NCBI GenBank assembly: GCA_018267285.1
Contig: JAFDYU010000014.1
Span: 186,001-250,000, forward strand
Source of the DNA: Bacteroidota bacterium
Lineage (GTDB): Bacteria > Bacteroidota > Bacteroidia > Cytophagales > Cyclobacteriaceae
Length of the DNA: 64,000 nucleotides
Reading direction: 5' to 3'
The notes beneath the pieces are model-generated. The model saw only the letters and a list, made by a program, of their open reading frames with translations. It made no database searches and was not told the DNA's origin. Each line of letters begins with the position of its first letter. Within the stretch, counting starts at the first letter, position 1. The position numbers and the translations under genes are program-made. Shown piece after piece: positions 42,705-52,476 of the stretch.

Positions 42705-45700
42705 TTAGTGATGTTCATTTCCATGGTGGTTGTGTTCGGTCAGCGGGTCGTTATCTTCATCTCTGATAAGCTTGCGACCGCCAACTATGGTGCCGAAAAT
42801 AAAGTACAGACCCGGCACGATAATTACCCCGAATATTGTTCCGAAAATCATACCGCCTAACGCAGAGAAACCAATGGTGTGGCTACCTACAGCACCAGGG
42901 CCGTGAGTAAACACCAATGGGATCAACCCTGCAATGAAAGCAAACGATGTCATCAAGATCGGGCGGAAGCGAGCCTTCGCACCTTCAATAGCAGCTTGCA
43001 ATACAGTTAAACCGTGCTCTTGTTTTTGAATGGCAAACTCCACAATCAATACAGCATTTTTCCCCAACAGACCAACCAACATCACCAATCCCACCTGCGC
43101 ATAAATATCGTTTGCGAGCCCGGCAAGTTTGATAAACAAGAATGACCCAAATACACCGGCAGGCAACGACAATATTACCGTAAGTGGAATGATAAAGCTC
43201 TCGTATTGCGCTGAAAGTACCAGGTACACAAACATCAATACCACAAGGAAAATATAAATGGCTTCGTTACCTCGTCTTACCTCATCCACTTGAAGCCCCT
43301 GCCAGTTAATATCAAAACCTTTTGGTAGCGTTTTGGCGGCAACTTCTTTAATGGCTTCAATCGCCTGGCCACTGCTGTAACCGGGTGCCGGATCGCATCG
43401 GATGGAAGAGGTAGTGTACATGTTGTAACGGTTCACTTCATAAATGCCCTGTGTTTTCACCATTTTCATAAAAGATGAATAAGGCACCATTTCGCCATTA
43501 TCATTTTTAAGATAAAATGTGTTCAAAATATCGGAAGGTAATCTGCGGTAAGACGGATCTGCTTGCACAAACACTTTGGTGTAGTAACTGAATTTGATGT
43601 AACCGATGTCGTACGAGCTACCTATCAGAATTGAAAGATTATCCAGTGCTTCACCTATCGTAACGCCTTTCTGCATAGCCATTTTATTGTCGAACACCAG
43701 TTCTTGTTGCGGATAATCGGTTCTGTAAAAAGTGAACAAGGCCATCAACTCTTTTCTCTTCTCTAATTCTTTCAAAAATTCTTCGTTCACTTTTTCTGTT
43801 CGCTTGTAGTCAACGGTGTTGTTTTTGTCCAACAGTTGAAGCGACAGACCACCTGCAGAGCCATAACCCGGTACAGCGGGTGGATTGAAAAATTCAATTT
43901 TAGCACCCGGAATATCTTTTACTTTTTCTTCCAGCTCCAAAATAGTTTGTTTGGCTGTCATATCACGTTTACTCCAAGGCTTAAGGTTGATTAAGCAAGT
44001 ACCGGAGTTAGAGCCACGTCCTTGAGTTAAAATTTCAAAACCTGCCAGTGAAGAAACAGATTCAACGGATTCTACTTCTTTAGCCGCTTTCTTTAATTGA
44101 AGACTTACATCGTACGTTCTTTCTAAGGTAGAACCGGGAGGTGTTTGCAATACGGCATAAATCATACCTTGGTCTTCATCGGGCACAAAACCCGAAGGAA
44201 CGATGCTCACGATAATCGCAATACCGCAAACGAAAATCAAAAGCAACACCCAAGTTATATACCTGCGTGGAGCTATTACTTTCATCAGCCTAACATATTT
44301 GTCGGTTACTTTTTCGAAACCGTTGTTGAAGCCGTCTAAGAATCTGTTGAATAAATTTCTCTTTTTCGGAACCCCATGTGTATTTTTCAAAATCATGGCA
44401 CACAACACGGGCGTGAGCGTAAGCGCTACAAAACCAGAAATCACAATAGCCGATGCCATGGTGATCGAGAATTGTCTGTAGAACACACCAACCGGGCCAG
44501 ACATGAACGATACGGGCACAAATACAGACACCATCAAGAGTGTGATGGCGATAACTGCGCCACTGATTTCGCCCAATACTTCTTTCACTGCTTTGAATGG
44601 CGACAAGTGTTTTTCCGCCATTTTAGCGTGCACCGCCTCTACCACCACAATGGCATCGTCAACCACAATACCAATAGCCAGCACCAACGCGAACAATGTG
44701 ATGAGGTTGAGCGTAAGCCCAAACGCCTGCATCATAAAGAATGCACCGATCAACGACACGGGCACAGCGAGCGTAGGGATGAGCGTAGATCGCCAGTCGC
44801 CCAAGAAGATGAACACCACCAACGCCACGAGAATAAACGCATCGCGCAGCGTGTGAACAACCTCCTCAATCGAAGCTTCCAAGAAAGTGGAAACGTCATA
44901 ACTGATTTCGTATTCCATTCCTGGTGGAAAATCTTTTTCAAGATCTTTAAGCAAATCTTTTAATTTATCAATAACGACAAGGGCATTGCTGCCATACGTT
45001 TGGTTGATCATGATCGCAGCCGAGGGGTACTCATCTTTGGTGGAGTACATATCGTAATACTCGCTCCCAAATTCCACCCGTGCAACGTCTTTCAATTTCA
45101 GCACCTCGCCCCTGGAGTTGGCACGGATAATTACATTTTCATATTCTTCAACGCTGCTGTATCGGCCCGGGTAAGTCAACACGTATTCAATGGCTTCAGA
45201 CCGTTTACTGTCGGCACGCCCCAAACGGCCGGGCGATCCCCACACGCTTTGATCATCGATGGATTTCATCACTTCATCCGCGTTAACATTGTACGCACGC
45301 ATGCGGTCGGGATTCAGCCATACCCGCATGGCATATTGACGACTTCCCAAGATTTTAGCATACGCCACACCATCAACCCGCTGTATTTCGCGCAACATGT
45401 TTACATACGCGTAGTTAAAGATGAACTTCATGTTCGCGTTAGCAGTGTCTTTGCTAAACAAGTTGACGTACATGAGCATACTGGGCTGCAACGGCATCAC
45501 CACAATACCTTCGAGCTGCACCAACGGTGGAAGGCGCATCTTCATTTGATTGACACGGTTTTGCACATTGGAAAGAGCCTGATTGGGATCTTGCCCCGGC
45601 TCGAAGACGATCTGTATGTTGGCCTCGCCCGAACTGGCTGCGGTTGAGAACATATAGCGTTTTCCGGGCACGGTGTTAAGTCCTTGTTCCAACACCGTGA

Positions 45701-45884
45701 TAACCGCATCGGTAAGCACGGTGGAACTCGCTCCCGGATAAGAAGCGTAAACAATCACCATGGGTGGTGCAATTTCGGGGAATTGCGAACGGGGCAAGGT
45801 GTTGATTGCAAGCAAACCCACAAAGATGATGACCAGCGACAGCACAATCGCCAACACGGGTCGTTTTATAAATCGAGCAAACAT
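42705..45884 (-). CDS. RND multidrug efflux permease (HAE1/AcrB family)
   Basis: 1059 aa, full AcrB length with twelve membrane helices and two large periplasmic loops. Starts FARFIKRPVLAIVLSLVIIF; the proton-relay region ALVLAIGIVVDDAIVVVEAVHAKM has the DD pair, and VGLLGKNAVLIVEFA the matching lysine. Ends in a His-rich tail (HNHHGNEHH). It exports drugs or other compounds using proton flow, with the adaptor upstream and the channel downstream. Confidence 0.95.
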   Translation of the reverse strand: MFARFIKRPVLAIVLSLVIIFVGLLAINTLPRSQFPEIAPPMVIVYASYPGASSTVLTDAVITVLEQGLNTVPGKRYMFSTAASSGEANIQIVFEPGQDPNQALSNVQNRVNQMKMRLPPLVQLEGIVVMPLQPSMLMYVNLFSKDTANANMKFIFNYAYVNMLREIQRVDGVAYAKILGSRQYAMRVWLNPDRMRAYNVNADEVMKSIDDQSVWGSPGRLGRADSKRSEAIEYVLTYPGRYSSVEEYENVIIRANSRGEVLKLKDVARVEFGSEYYDMYSTKDEYPSAAIMINQTYGSNALVVIDKLKDLLKDLEKDFPPGMEYEISYDVSTFLEASIEEVVHTLRDAFILVALVVFIFLGDWRSTLIPTLAVPVSLIGAFFMMQAFGLTLNLITLFALVLAIGIVVDDAIVVVEAVHAKMAEKHLSPFKAVKEVLGEISGAVIAITLLMVSVFVPVSFMSGPVGVFYRQFSITMASAIVISGFVALTLTPVLCAMILKNTHGVPKKRNLFNRFLDGFNNGFEKVTDKYVRLMKVIAPRRYITWVLLLIFVCGIAIIVSIVPSGFVPDEDQGMIYAVLQTPPGSTLERTYDVSLQLKKAAKEVESVESVSSLAGFEILTQGRGSNSGTCLINLKPWSKRDMTAKQTILELEEKVKDIPGAKIEFFNPPAVPGYGSAGGLSLQLLDKNNTVDYKRTEKVNEEFLKELEKRKELMALFTFYRTDYPQQELVFDNKMAMQKGVTIGEALDNLSILIGSSYDIGYIKFSYYTKVFVQADPSYRRLPSDILNTFYLKNDNGEMVPYSSFMKMVKTQGIYEVNRYNMYTTSSIRCDPAPGYSSGQAIEAIKEVAAKTLPKGFDINWQGLQVDEVRRGNEAIYIFLVVLMFVYLVLSAQYESFIIPLTVILSLPAGVFGSFLFIKLAGLANDIYAQVGLVMLVGLLGKNAVLIVEFAIQKQEHGLTVLQAAIEGAKARFRPILMTSFAFIAGLIPLVFTHGPGAVGSHTIGFSALGGMIFGTIFGVIIVPGLYFIFGTIVGGRKLIRDEDNDPLTEHNHHGNEHH

Positions 45885-45901
45885 GTTCTGTGTTTAAATA
45901 T

Positions 45902-46981
45902 TTATTCTGCGTGCAATTTCAGGTGAGATAGTACTTCTTCGGGTTTTTCAAAACTGTATTGTATGGTGTCGTTTTCGCTCACCAATCTCAACCCTTCTAA
46001 AAGTATTTTGTCGGTAACTTTCAATCCCGATCGGATGGCGTACAAATCGGGCAATTCGGCATCTATAACTATATGTCTTGTTTTTAGCGAGTTGTGTTCG
46101 TCCACTACATAAACATATTTTTGATCCAACACTTCAAAGGTTGCTTTTTGTGGAATAAGTAGTGCATTTCTTAAAGGCGCATCCACAATTATATTTCCGG
46201 TTTCACCGTGGCGCAGCAAGCCATTGGGGTTGATGAATGTGGCTCTAAAGGCTATGTTCCCGGTTTGGTTATTAAAATCAGCTTCAATAGTTTTTACTTC
46301 ACCTATGTGGTCGTAAATTTCATGGTTGGCCATGCGCAGCTTCACTTTCATAGCCGAATCACCCTTCAGCGATTTTTTGTAATTCAGGTATTCGGCTTCA
46401 GGTACGTTAAAGTAGACCCATAGATGACTGATGTCGGAAAGGGTGGTGAGTAAATCGCCATCATCCAAAAGGCTTCCCAACCGAACTTGAAAGCGATCCA
46501 TCAGGCCGCTAAACGGAGCTCTGATTTCTGTAAAGCTCATGTGTACCCTTGCCAGCTCAAGTTCTGCTTTTGCTTTGGTTAACTTTGCTTTTACCAAAGC
46601 CAACTGAACCACCGAAATCACGTTGCTGTCGGCCAGCATTTTTGCGTTTTCGTATTCTATCTCAACGTAATTGGCCTCGGCCTTTGCTTTTTCGTATTCT
46701 GCCTTGTATTGGATAGGTAGTATCTGAAACATCAGGTGTCCCTTATTCACAAATTTACCTTCGTCAACAAATATTTTTTCCAGGTAACCGCTTTCCAGCG
46801 CACGGAGTTCGATGTGCTGTATGGCCCGGATCTGGCATACGTATTCTCTCGTAAGAGACGTGTCCTTCAGTATCGGGGTTGTAACTTGAAATTTTATTTG
46901 CTCTTCCTTTTCTTCCTTTTTACTGCAGCTTAGGTTACACAGTAAGGCTGCCAGACTCATAACCACAAGAATTCTTTTCAT
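45902..46981 (-). CDS. RND efflux periplasmic adaptor (AcrA-like lipoprotein)
   Basis: About 359 aa from ATG 46981 (the frame begins at 47044, but the internal start gives a signal). Lipobox LLCNLSC puts the lipidated Cys at about residue 19. Barrel-sandwich hybrid halves (HIELRALESGYLEKIFVDEG; FTEIRAPFSGLMDRF) surround a helical hairpin, followed by beta-barrel and membrane-proximal domains. It is the first gene of the pump operon. Confidence 0.92.
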   Translation of the reverse strand: MKRILVVMSLAALLCNLSCSKKEEKEEQIKFQVTTPILKDTSLTREYVCQIRAIQHIELRALESGYLEKIFVDEGKFVNKGHLMFQILPIQYKAEYEKAKAEANYVEIEYENAKMLADSNVISVVQLALVKAKLTKAKAELELARVHMSFTEIRAPFSGLMDRFQVRLGSLLDDGDLLTTLSDISHLWVYFNVPEAEYLNYKKSLKGDSAMKVKLRMANHEIYDHIGEVKTIEADFNNQTGNIAFRATFINPNGLLRHGETGNIIVDAPLRNALLIPQKATFEVLDQKYVYVVDEHNSLKTRHIVIDAELPDLYAIRSGLKVTDKILLEGLRLVSENDTIQYSFEKPEEVLSHLKLHAE

Positions 46982-47112
46982 ATTAATTAAATTTTTCAAG
47001 CTTTTCTTTTTTGAGTGATTGGATGTGCCTTTCCATACGCACATACTTCTATTAAGTTTATGATTTTAGAAAAAACGAATGAGTCAAGCAAGCTAAAAGC
47101 TGCTTGTGGTTT

Positions 47113-47538
47113 CTAAATCCTAAATACCTGCAACAGGAGATGTTGCCGGCAGGATGGGAATGGGAAAAACAGCACTCCCTGAGATATTTTTTTTTCTGAT
47201 GAATACAAAAAACAATCGTTCGGTTTGTACGAATAGTCATCAAAAACGAAGTTGCTTTCGAAGTGTTTTTTTTGAGACAGGAAATCTCGCTCGCTATCGT
47301 CCTCGTTTTCCTCTTTGATTTCCTTTACATCTAAAGTAAGAATTTTCTGTTGATTATCCGATGGTGCTGTTTCGCTTATCAACAACGCCAGGTCGTTACT
47401 TTGCTTATCCTCAGCTTGAGCTTGTTGAGTTGGGGGTGGGCAATCCGAAATTGAAAATGAATACGCGTACAGTTTAAAACCGCCCCATAAAAGAATGGTG
47501 CATACCAATAGAAAAAATCGTATTGACAGCTTCTTCAT
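47113..47538 (-). CDS. Small hypothetical protein with signal peptide or anchor
   Basis: 141 aa. A hydrophobic N-terminus (IRFFLLVCTILLWGGFKLYA) is followed by an acidic, disordered middle (DVKEIKEENEDDSERDF) and a C-terminal part with two cysteines. No known domain was recognised. It lies between tRNA-Lys and the efflux operon, 131 nt from the adaptor start, and may not be co-transcribed with it. Confidence 0.55.
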   Translation of the reverse strand: MKKLSIRFFLLVCTILLWGGFKLYAYSFSISDCPPPTQQAQAEDKQSNDLALLISETAPSDNQQKILTLDVKEIKEENEDDSERDFLSQKKHFESNFVFDDYSYKPNDCFLYSSEKKISQGVLFFPFPSCRQHLLLQVFRI

Positions 47539-47548
47539 TGAATGAACG

Positions 47549-47621
47549 TGATCCCGCTGGGATTCGAACCCAGGACCCTTACATTAAAAGTGTAATGCTC
47601 TACCAGCTGAGCTACGAGATC
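47549..47621 (-). tRNA. tRNA-Lys (anticodon TTT)
   Basis: A 73-nt cloverleaf on the minus strand: acceptor GATCTCG/CGGGATC, D arm GCTCAGCTGGTAGAGC, anticodon loop CTTTTAA and T arm CTGGGTTCGAATCCCAG. The CCA end is not encoded. Confidence 0.97.
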
Positions 47622-47699
47622 AATTACAAATTGCTTATCAATCATTTCTTGCCTGATTTAAAGGCTTTTCCGTAATTGAGCCCGCAAAGGTAGCAGGAT

Positions 47700-48422
47700 A
47701 TGAAAAATTTACAAACGTGCCTATTAAAAATAATCGTCACTATTTCTGTTCTTTTCGGTATGCCTGATAACGTAAAAAGTCAGAATAAGTTAGCGTTGGC
47801 CGACTCGCTTTTTAAGGCAAAACAGTACACGCAATCTTTAACAGCTTATCAATCGATCTTTGACGAAGGGAAATATACCCCGGCCATGCTTTTAAAAATG
47901 GCCTACATTAGTGAGGGCCTCGACAAAATTGGCACCACACTCTATTTTCTTAAAATTTACAGTGCTCTCACCCATGACGACCAAGTCATAAAAAAGATTG
48001 AAGAGCTTGCCACGAAATACTCACTAACGGGTTACGCAAATGATTCCATCCCGGTACAGGAATGGGTAAAACGGAGCTTGCCCCTTCTTCAAATTGTGCT
48101 ATTATTAGTAATCTGTATCTCTTTTTTAATTTTGTTGATTTGGAAAAATAGACAAAAATCGTGGGGAGTACTCGTACTGATATTAATTACGGTTTCAGGA
48201 TTGATTTATTTAACCGATTTCTATTCTACTACACCTATAATCACCGCCCATCAACATACCTATTTAATGGATGCGCCTTCGGCTGGTGCACACGTCTCAT
48301 CAATAATTAGTGAAGGGAACTTACTTCGACAGATAGGTCAAGAAGATGTATGGCTCAAAGTTCGGTGGCTTGATGGAATAGTTTATGTAAAAGAGACAGA
48401 TGTGTTGAGAATTGAGCTTTAG
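47700..48422 (+). CDS. Secreted or membrane TPR protein with SH3-like end
   Basis: 240 aa: signal peptide, a TPR-like helical stretch (ALADSLFKAKQYTQSLTAYQSIF), two membrane helices (about 122-145 and 150-172), and a C-terminal SH3b-like domain (ITAHQHTYLMDAPSAGAHVSSIISEGNLLRQI ... WLKVRWLDG). This organisation resembles BatE-type proteins of Bacteroidota aerotolerance operons, but no other Bat genes are nearby. Its stop overlaps the convergent gliding-type gene by 4 nt. Confidence 0.7.
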   Translation: MKNLQTCLLKIIVTISVLFGMPDNVKSQNKLALADSLFKAKQYTQSLTAYQSIFDEGKYTPAMLLKMAYISEGLDKIGTTLYFLKIYSALTHDDQVIKKIEELATKYSLTGYANDSIPVQEWVKRSLPLLQIVLLLVICISFLILLIWKNRQKSWGVLVLILITVSGLIYLTDFYSTTPIITAHQHTYLMDAPSAGAHVSSIISEGNLLRQIGQEDVWLKVRWLDGIVYVKETDVLRIEL

Positions 48423-50740
48423 TGAATAACGGTGAGCGAACTTTTATACTGGGTCTTGGTAAAATATAAAACGTAAAAATAAACACCCGCTGTTTCATTT
48501 TGTGCGTACCACCTAAACTTACGGTCTGTACTTTCAAAAACCTGCTTGCCCCATCGATCGTAAATTTTAACTCGCTCAAACCGATTTATGCAATTATCCA
48601 AAGGAGGCAATGGAATGCTCCGTGCCTGCCCGTTGCAATCGGGCTCCGATTCGTAGCCTTCAATGGCAAAGAAATCGTTGCAATGATCGGGGTAAGTTGT
48701 AATGACGTTGGCCGGCAAAAAGTTTTTACCTGTGCTTTCAATGTCTTTAATCCTTAGTTTAACATAGGCCGTATCGGTCTTTGGTGTTTTACAATGATTG
48801 TTTTGAACCAAAAATTTGAACGTGTACAGATTGTCGTACGTTCCATCTATAAAAATGGAACAAGTGGGATCCCACACCAACACCGATTCGACATCGTGCA
48901 GACCTGTAGCAGGCGAAAACACATAGCCCGTAGCCTCTACGTTACCTTCCACATTCAATAATGATAAGTTTAGCGTATCAATAGCCGATGTATTAATGTC
49001 TGTGCCCGCCACATCAAAAGCGATGTGCCCTAAATTCATTTCCACCAAACTGTCGGTTAGCTCTTTGGTCTTGGTTTCATTATAGATTTTCAGTTTAGGC
49101 TCGATGTCCGGAAGGATGACCTTGAGCTGAAAAGTAGCCGTATCGAAGTGTACCAAGCGGCACACGTCATCATCGTCCACCAAAACTTTTATGGAAAAAT
49201 CGGTTTGTTTTGAGAACTCATAATTTTTACAAAAGGCATCCCAATGTAGCGCTCCATTAACCGATCCGGGCTGGGCATTGTAATTGAATGTCATCCCGGC
49301 ATCTTTCAACACAAAATGATCGGGCAAAACCGAAATCACAAGGTTATCGCCATCATCGTCTTTGGCGGTTATCGGCCATGTGCCCGAACCACCCTCGTAT
49401 AATTGTGCCTCTATATTTTTTTGTGGCAAAAAATAGGCGTTCGAATTGGGGGGGTAGGGCACTGTGACTGTAATTTTTAAAGTATCCGTCATGGGTAAGC
49501 TGCAAGCATCATCGGCTGCAATGATGCCAATTTGAAAAGGGCCATTGGTGAACGGGCATTGTGGAAAGCAAATGGTAAATTCTGCAGTGCTTCCATTGGC
49601 AAGATGAGCCTTAGTAACTGTGGGGAGAACAGTGTCAATATTTTTGTTTTTAAAATTGAGCGGAACAACACGAATGGAAACATTCTCCGAATAGTTTTGA
49701 AGGGAATCTTGAGAATCGGGATCCGATACGCGCACCACAATACATCGTGTGCCATTGGAAGTGGTATCGGAAAAAATTACCGGCATGGTCTTCACATAAG
49801 TGAAACCGGTATCCGTCAATTTTTTTCCTACAATTTGTGGGGGCTGATCGGGTTGGCATCCATTTACTACCAACATCTGAAAATCCCGTCTGGTCTCTCC
49901 TATTTTTATTCCATCACGGTATTCCTCTGCTTTTATTGCAAAAACAAAAAGACCTTCCGTGGTAGGTGTGCAGGTGAGCAATCCGTCTGTACTTATTCGT
50001 AAATCAGGCGAACCATTCATTATATTTAAAAGGCTGTATCCCGGTCTCCACGTAACCAATGGGTAGGGTGCTGGTGAGGGTTCTGGCAAAGCTGTGCCTG
50101 ATTTTGTATTTAATGGAGTAGTTAATGAATATACAATAGAGTCTCCATCATCATCTACTCCTGCAAAATTTACATAGTAAGGCCGACCGGGGCAACCATA
50201 ATCGCTGAGGGGCGGGAACAAGTGGGGCGATGAGTTGACAAATGGCTCACCATTTTTTACAACAGGCGGAAACTCCATGTAAAAAGTCTGACCGGCTGTA
50301 ATGGGATCTCCTATATTTGGATCTTCACTGTAAATGTTGGTTATATTATAATTGCGGCAGCATCTTTGCCAAGAAGCATAGTATCCCTCCGAATCGTTAA
50401 AAATATCGGGCGAAAGTGTAATGTTACTTGTATAAAAAAGTCTGTCCGTTTGAAGGAACCCGCTGGAGCATGCGGGCTGTGTATATGGAACTTGCGCTCG
50501 TGTGCCTAGCGGGAGCACTAAACTGGTGATAAACACATTGTCTCTTTTTCTAAAAAAAGAAACCGTCACGGTCTGATCCAATGCTCCTGGATTTCCATGA
50601 ATATCATCGAAATACAAAATCAAGTTAAACTGGTAGGTATAGCCCGAAAGGTGGATCATCTCAAATTCACCGCCCACAATGTGCGAGGCATACAGTGGAA
50701 TAGCAATGATGAGTGCAGCCGATAGAAGAGCCCTTTTCAT
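48419..50740 (-). CDS. Gliding-motility/T9SS type-B sorted surface protein
   Basis: 773 aa with a signal peptide (LLSAALIIAIPLYA), an N-terminal beta-rich region (VGGEFEMIHLSGYTYQFNLILYFDD), several Ig/cadherin-like modules (DDDGDSIVYSLTTPL, KDDDGDNLVISVLPD) and a C-terminal gliding-motility-associated domain: VKIYDRWGKQVFES, AGVYFYVLYF, as in CHU_C/TIGR04131 proteins exported by the type IX secretion system. Surface location is expected. Adhesion or matrix roles are typical but not shown here. Confidence 0.88.
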   Translation of the reverse strand: MKRALLSAALIIAIPLYASHIVGGEFEMIHLSGYTYQFNLILYFDDIHGNPGALDQTVTVSFFRKRDNVFITSLVLPLGTRAQVPYTQPACSSGFLQTDRLFYTSNITLSPDIFNDSEGYYASWQRCCRNYNITNIYSEDPNIGDPITAGQTFYMEFPPVVKNGEPFVNSSPHLFPPLSDYGCPGRPYYVNFAGVDDDGDSIVYSLTTPLNTKSGTALPEPSPAPYPLVTWRPGYSLLNIMNGSPDLRISTDGLLTCTPTTEGLFVFAIKAEEYRDGIKIGETRRDFQMLVVNGCQPDQPPQIVGKKLTDTGFTYVKTMPVIFSDTTSNGTRCIVVRVSDPDSQDSLQNYSENVSIRVVPLNFKNKNIDTVLPTVTKAHLANGSTAEFTICFPQCPFTNGPFQIGIIAADDACSLPMTDTLKITVTVPYPPNSNAYFLPQKNIEAQLYEGGSGTWPITAKDDDGDNLVISVLPDHFVLKDAGMTFNYNAQPGSVNGALHWDAFCKNYEFSKQTDFSIKVLVDDDDVCRLVHFDTATFQLKVILPDIEPKLKIYNETKTKELTDSLVEMNLGHIAFDVAGTDINTSAIDTLNLSLLNVEGNVEATGYVFSPATGLHDVESVLVWDPTCSIFIDGTYDNLYTFKFLVQNNHCKTPKTDTAYVKLRIKDIESTGKNFLPANVITTYPDHCNDFFAIEGYESEPDCNGQARSIPLPPLDNCINRFERVKIYDRWGKQVFESTDRKFRWYAQNETAGVYFYVLYFTKTQYKSSLTVIH

Positions 50741-50811
50741 TAGGTATCAAAAAACGAAAGATAACTATTTGGCCGATCGTGTGAAACACCCAACTTTGCG
50801 TAATTATTAAA

Positions 50812-52236
50812 ATGAAAAAAGGCGATATCATTGAAAACATGTTGATTGAAACCATGGCTGCCGAAGGCAAATGTATTGCCCGGTATAACGGCCAGGTGGT
50901 TTTTGTACAGGGCTGTGCACCCGGTGATACCGTAGATGTTGAACTGCATAAAATTAAAAGCAATTTTTTGGAAGGCCGAACCGTGCGTATAAAATCTTTA
51001 TCGCCCAATCGCACCCAGCCGATCTGTTCGCATTTTGGAATATGTGGCGGCTGCTCCTGGCAACACATCAATTATCCAACCCAACTGGTTTACAAACAAC
51101 AGCAAGTGGTCGACCATCTGGAACGCATCGGTGGGCTTCAATTTCCTCCAATAAAACCTATCGTTGGGTCGGCCCAAACATTCCATTACCGCAACAAACT
51201 CGATTTCACTTTTTCTGCCAACCGCTGGCTCACCAAAGAAGAATTACTTTTGAAAACCGATCCACACGCTTCTCCAACAAGCGAAGGCCTTGGCTACCAC
51301 ATTCCGCGCATGTACGATAAAGTATTTGATGTGGGCGAATGTTTTCTTCAACCCGATCCTTCTAATGCCATCCGGTTGCTTGTGAAGGAAACCGCCATAA
51401 AAAATAACATTCCTTTTTTCGATTTACGAAAGCAAGTTGGGTTTCTGCGCACACTCACCATCCGTACAGCTTCAACGGGCGAGGTGATGGTTATTCTGCA
51501 GGTTACTTACGATAAACCGGAATGGACAGAAAAAATTTTAACCACGCTTGCTGAAACATTCCCACAAATCACTTCGCTGAATTTTATCATTAACGGTAAA
51601 AAAAACGACACGTTCAGCGATTTGGAAATCCATTGTTGGAAGGGCAACCCCTACATCACCGAAGCTATGCCCAAACCGGATGGGACAGGCGAGCTTCGGT
51701 TTCGAGTTGGTCCAAAATCATTCTACCAAACCAATTCAGCCCAGGCATTTGAGCTCTACAAAATAGCTTTTCAATTGGCCGATCTCACCGGAAATGAGTT
51801 GGTTTACGATCTCTACACCGGCACCGGCACCATTGCCAATTTTGTGGCTGCTCTTGCTAAACAAGTGATCGGCCTGGAATATGTGGCTGATGCCGTTGAG
51901 GATGCCAAAATAAATTCATCCATAAACAATATATCGAATACCAAATTCTTTGCCGGAGACATAAAAGATTTGCTAAGCGAAAATTTTATCAATGAACACG
52001 GCAGGCCCGATGTGGTGATTGCCGATCCCCCACGGGCAGGCATGCACGAAGATGTTTGTCGTATGTTATTGAAGGTGGTACCCGAAAAAATTGTTTATGT
52101 AAGCTGCAACCCTGCCACACAAGCGCGCGATCTCAAAATACTATCTGAAAAATATTCCATTCTACAAGTTCAGCCGGTAGATATGTTTCCACACACGGTG
52201 CATGTGGAAAATGTGGTGTTGCTGGCAAAGAAGTAA
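50812..52236 (+). CDS. rlmD: 23S rRNA (uracil-5-)-methyltransferase, RlmD/RumA-like
   Basis: 474 aa. N-terminal TRAM domain (IENMLIETMAAEGKCIARYN), the Fe-S cysteines CSHFGICGGC, and the SAM-dependent domain with LVYDLYTGTGTIANFVA, PDVVIADPPRAGMH and catalytic Cys in VYVSCNPATQARDL. It makes m5U in 23S rRNA (position cannot be decided here; RlmD-type U1939 is usual). 71 nt separate it from the divergent surface-protein gene. Confidence 0.9.
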   Translation: MKKGDIIENMLIETMAAEGKCIARYNGQVVFVQGCAPGDTVDVELHKIKSNFLEGRTVRIKSLSPNRTQPICSHFGICGGCSWQHINYPTQLVYKQQQVVDHLERIGGLQFPPIKPIVGSAQTFHYRNKLDFTFSANRWLTKEELLLKTDPHASPTSEGLGYHIPRMYDKVFDVGECFLQPDPSNAIRLLVKETAIKNNIPFFDLRKQVGFLRTLTIRTASTGEVMVILQVTYDKPEWTEKILTTLAETFPQITSLNFIINGKKNDTFSDLEIHCWKGNPYITEAMPKPDGTGELRFRVGPKSFYQTNSAQAFELYKIAFQLADLTGNELVYDLYTGTGTIANFVAALAKQVIGLEYVADAVEDAKINSSINNISNTKFFAGDIKDLLSENFINEHGRPDVVIADPPRAGMHEDVCRMLLKVVPEKIVYVSCNPATQARDLKILSEKYSILQVQPVDMFPHTVHVENVVLLAKK

Positions 52237-52301
52237 TATTGGTAAAGTTTCAAATTCCTTTTACTTTTGCCGTCCCTCAATCAGGAAGAAGGTTTTTTAT
52301 T

Positions 52302-52386
52302 GCCCAGGTGGTGAAATTGGTAGACACGCTACTTTGAGGGGGTAGTGCCGCAAGGTGTGCTGGTTCGAGTCCAGTCCTGGGCACCA
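52302..52386 (+). tRNA. tRNA-Leu (anticodon GAG), CCA encoded
   Basis: Class II cloverleaf: acceptor GCCCAGG/CCTGGGC, D arm with GGTAGACAC, anticodon loop TTTGAGG, a variable arm and T arm CTGGTTCGAGTCCAG. ACCA follows the acceptor, so the CCA appears to be encoded here. The next tRNA starts 2 nt later. Confidence 0.95.
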
Positions 52387-52387
52387 A

Positions 52388-52469
52388 GCCGAAGTGGTGA
52401 AATTGGTAGACACGCACGTTTCAGGGGCGTGTGGCGCAAGCTGTGCGGGTTCGAGTCCCGCCTTCGGCA
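52388..52469 (+). tRNA. tRNA-Leu (anticodon CAG)
   Basis: Class II cloverleaf beginning one base after the previous tRNA: acceptor GCCGAAG/CTTCGGC, anticodon loop TTTCAGG, variable arm, T arm GCGGGTTCGAGTCCCGC, discriminator A. No encoded CCA. The two Leu tRNAs share a 16-nt D-arm sequence and are almost certainly co-transcribed. Confidence 0.96.
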
Positions 52470-52476
52470 CTCCATT

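Noticed and set aside
44376-44963. 195-aa ORF opposite the RND permease
   Set aside because: Antisense to a strong full-length permease frame, with composition typical of shadow frames (His/Arg-rich).
45000-45647. 215-aa ORF opposite the RND permease
   Set aside because: Same reason; no motif, and the permease frame is fully conserved.
49532-50002. 156-aa ORF opposite the gliding-type protein
   Set aside because: Shadow frame of a clearly coding secreted protein; no motif.
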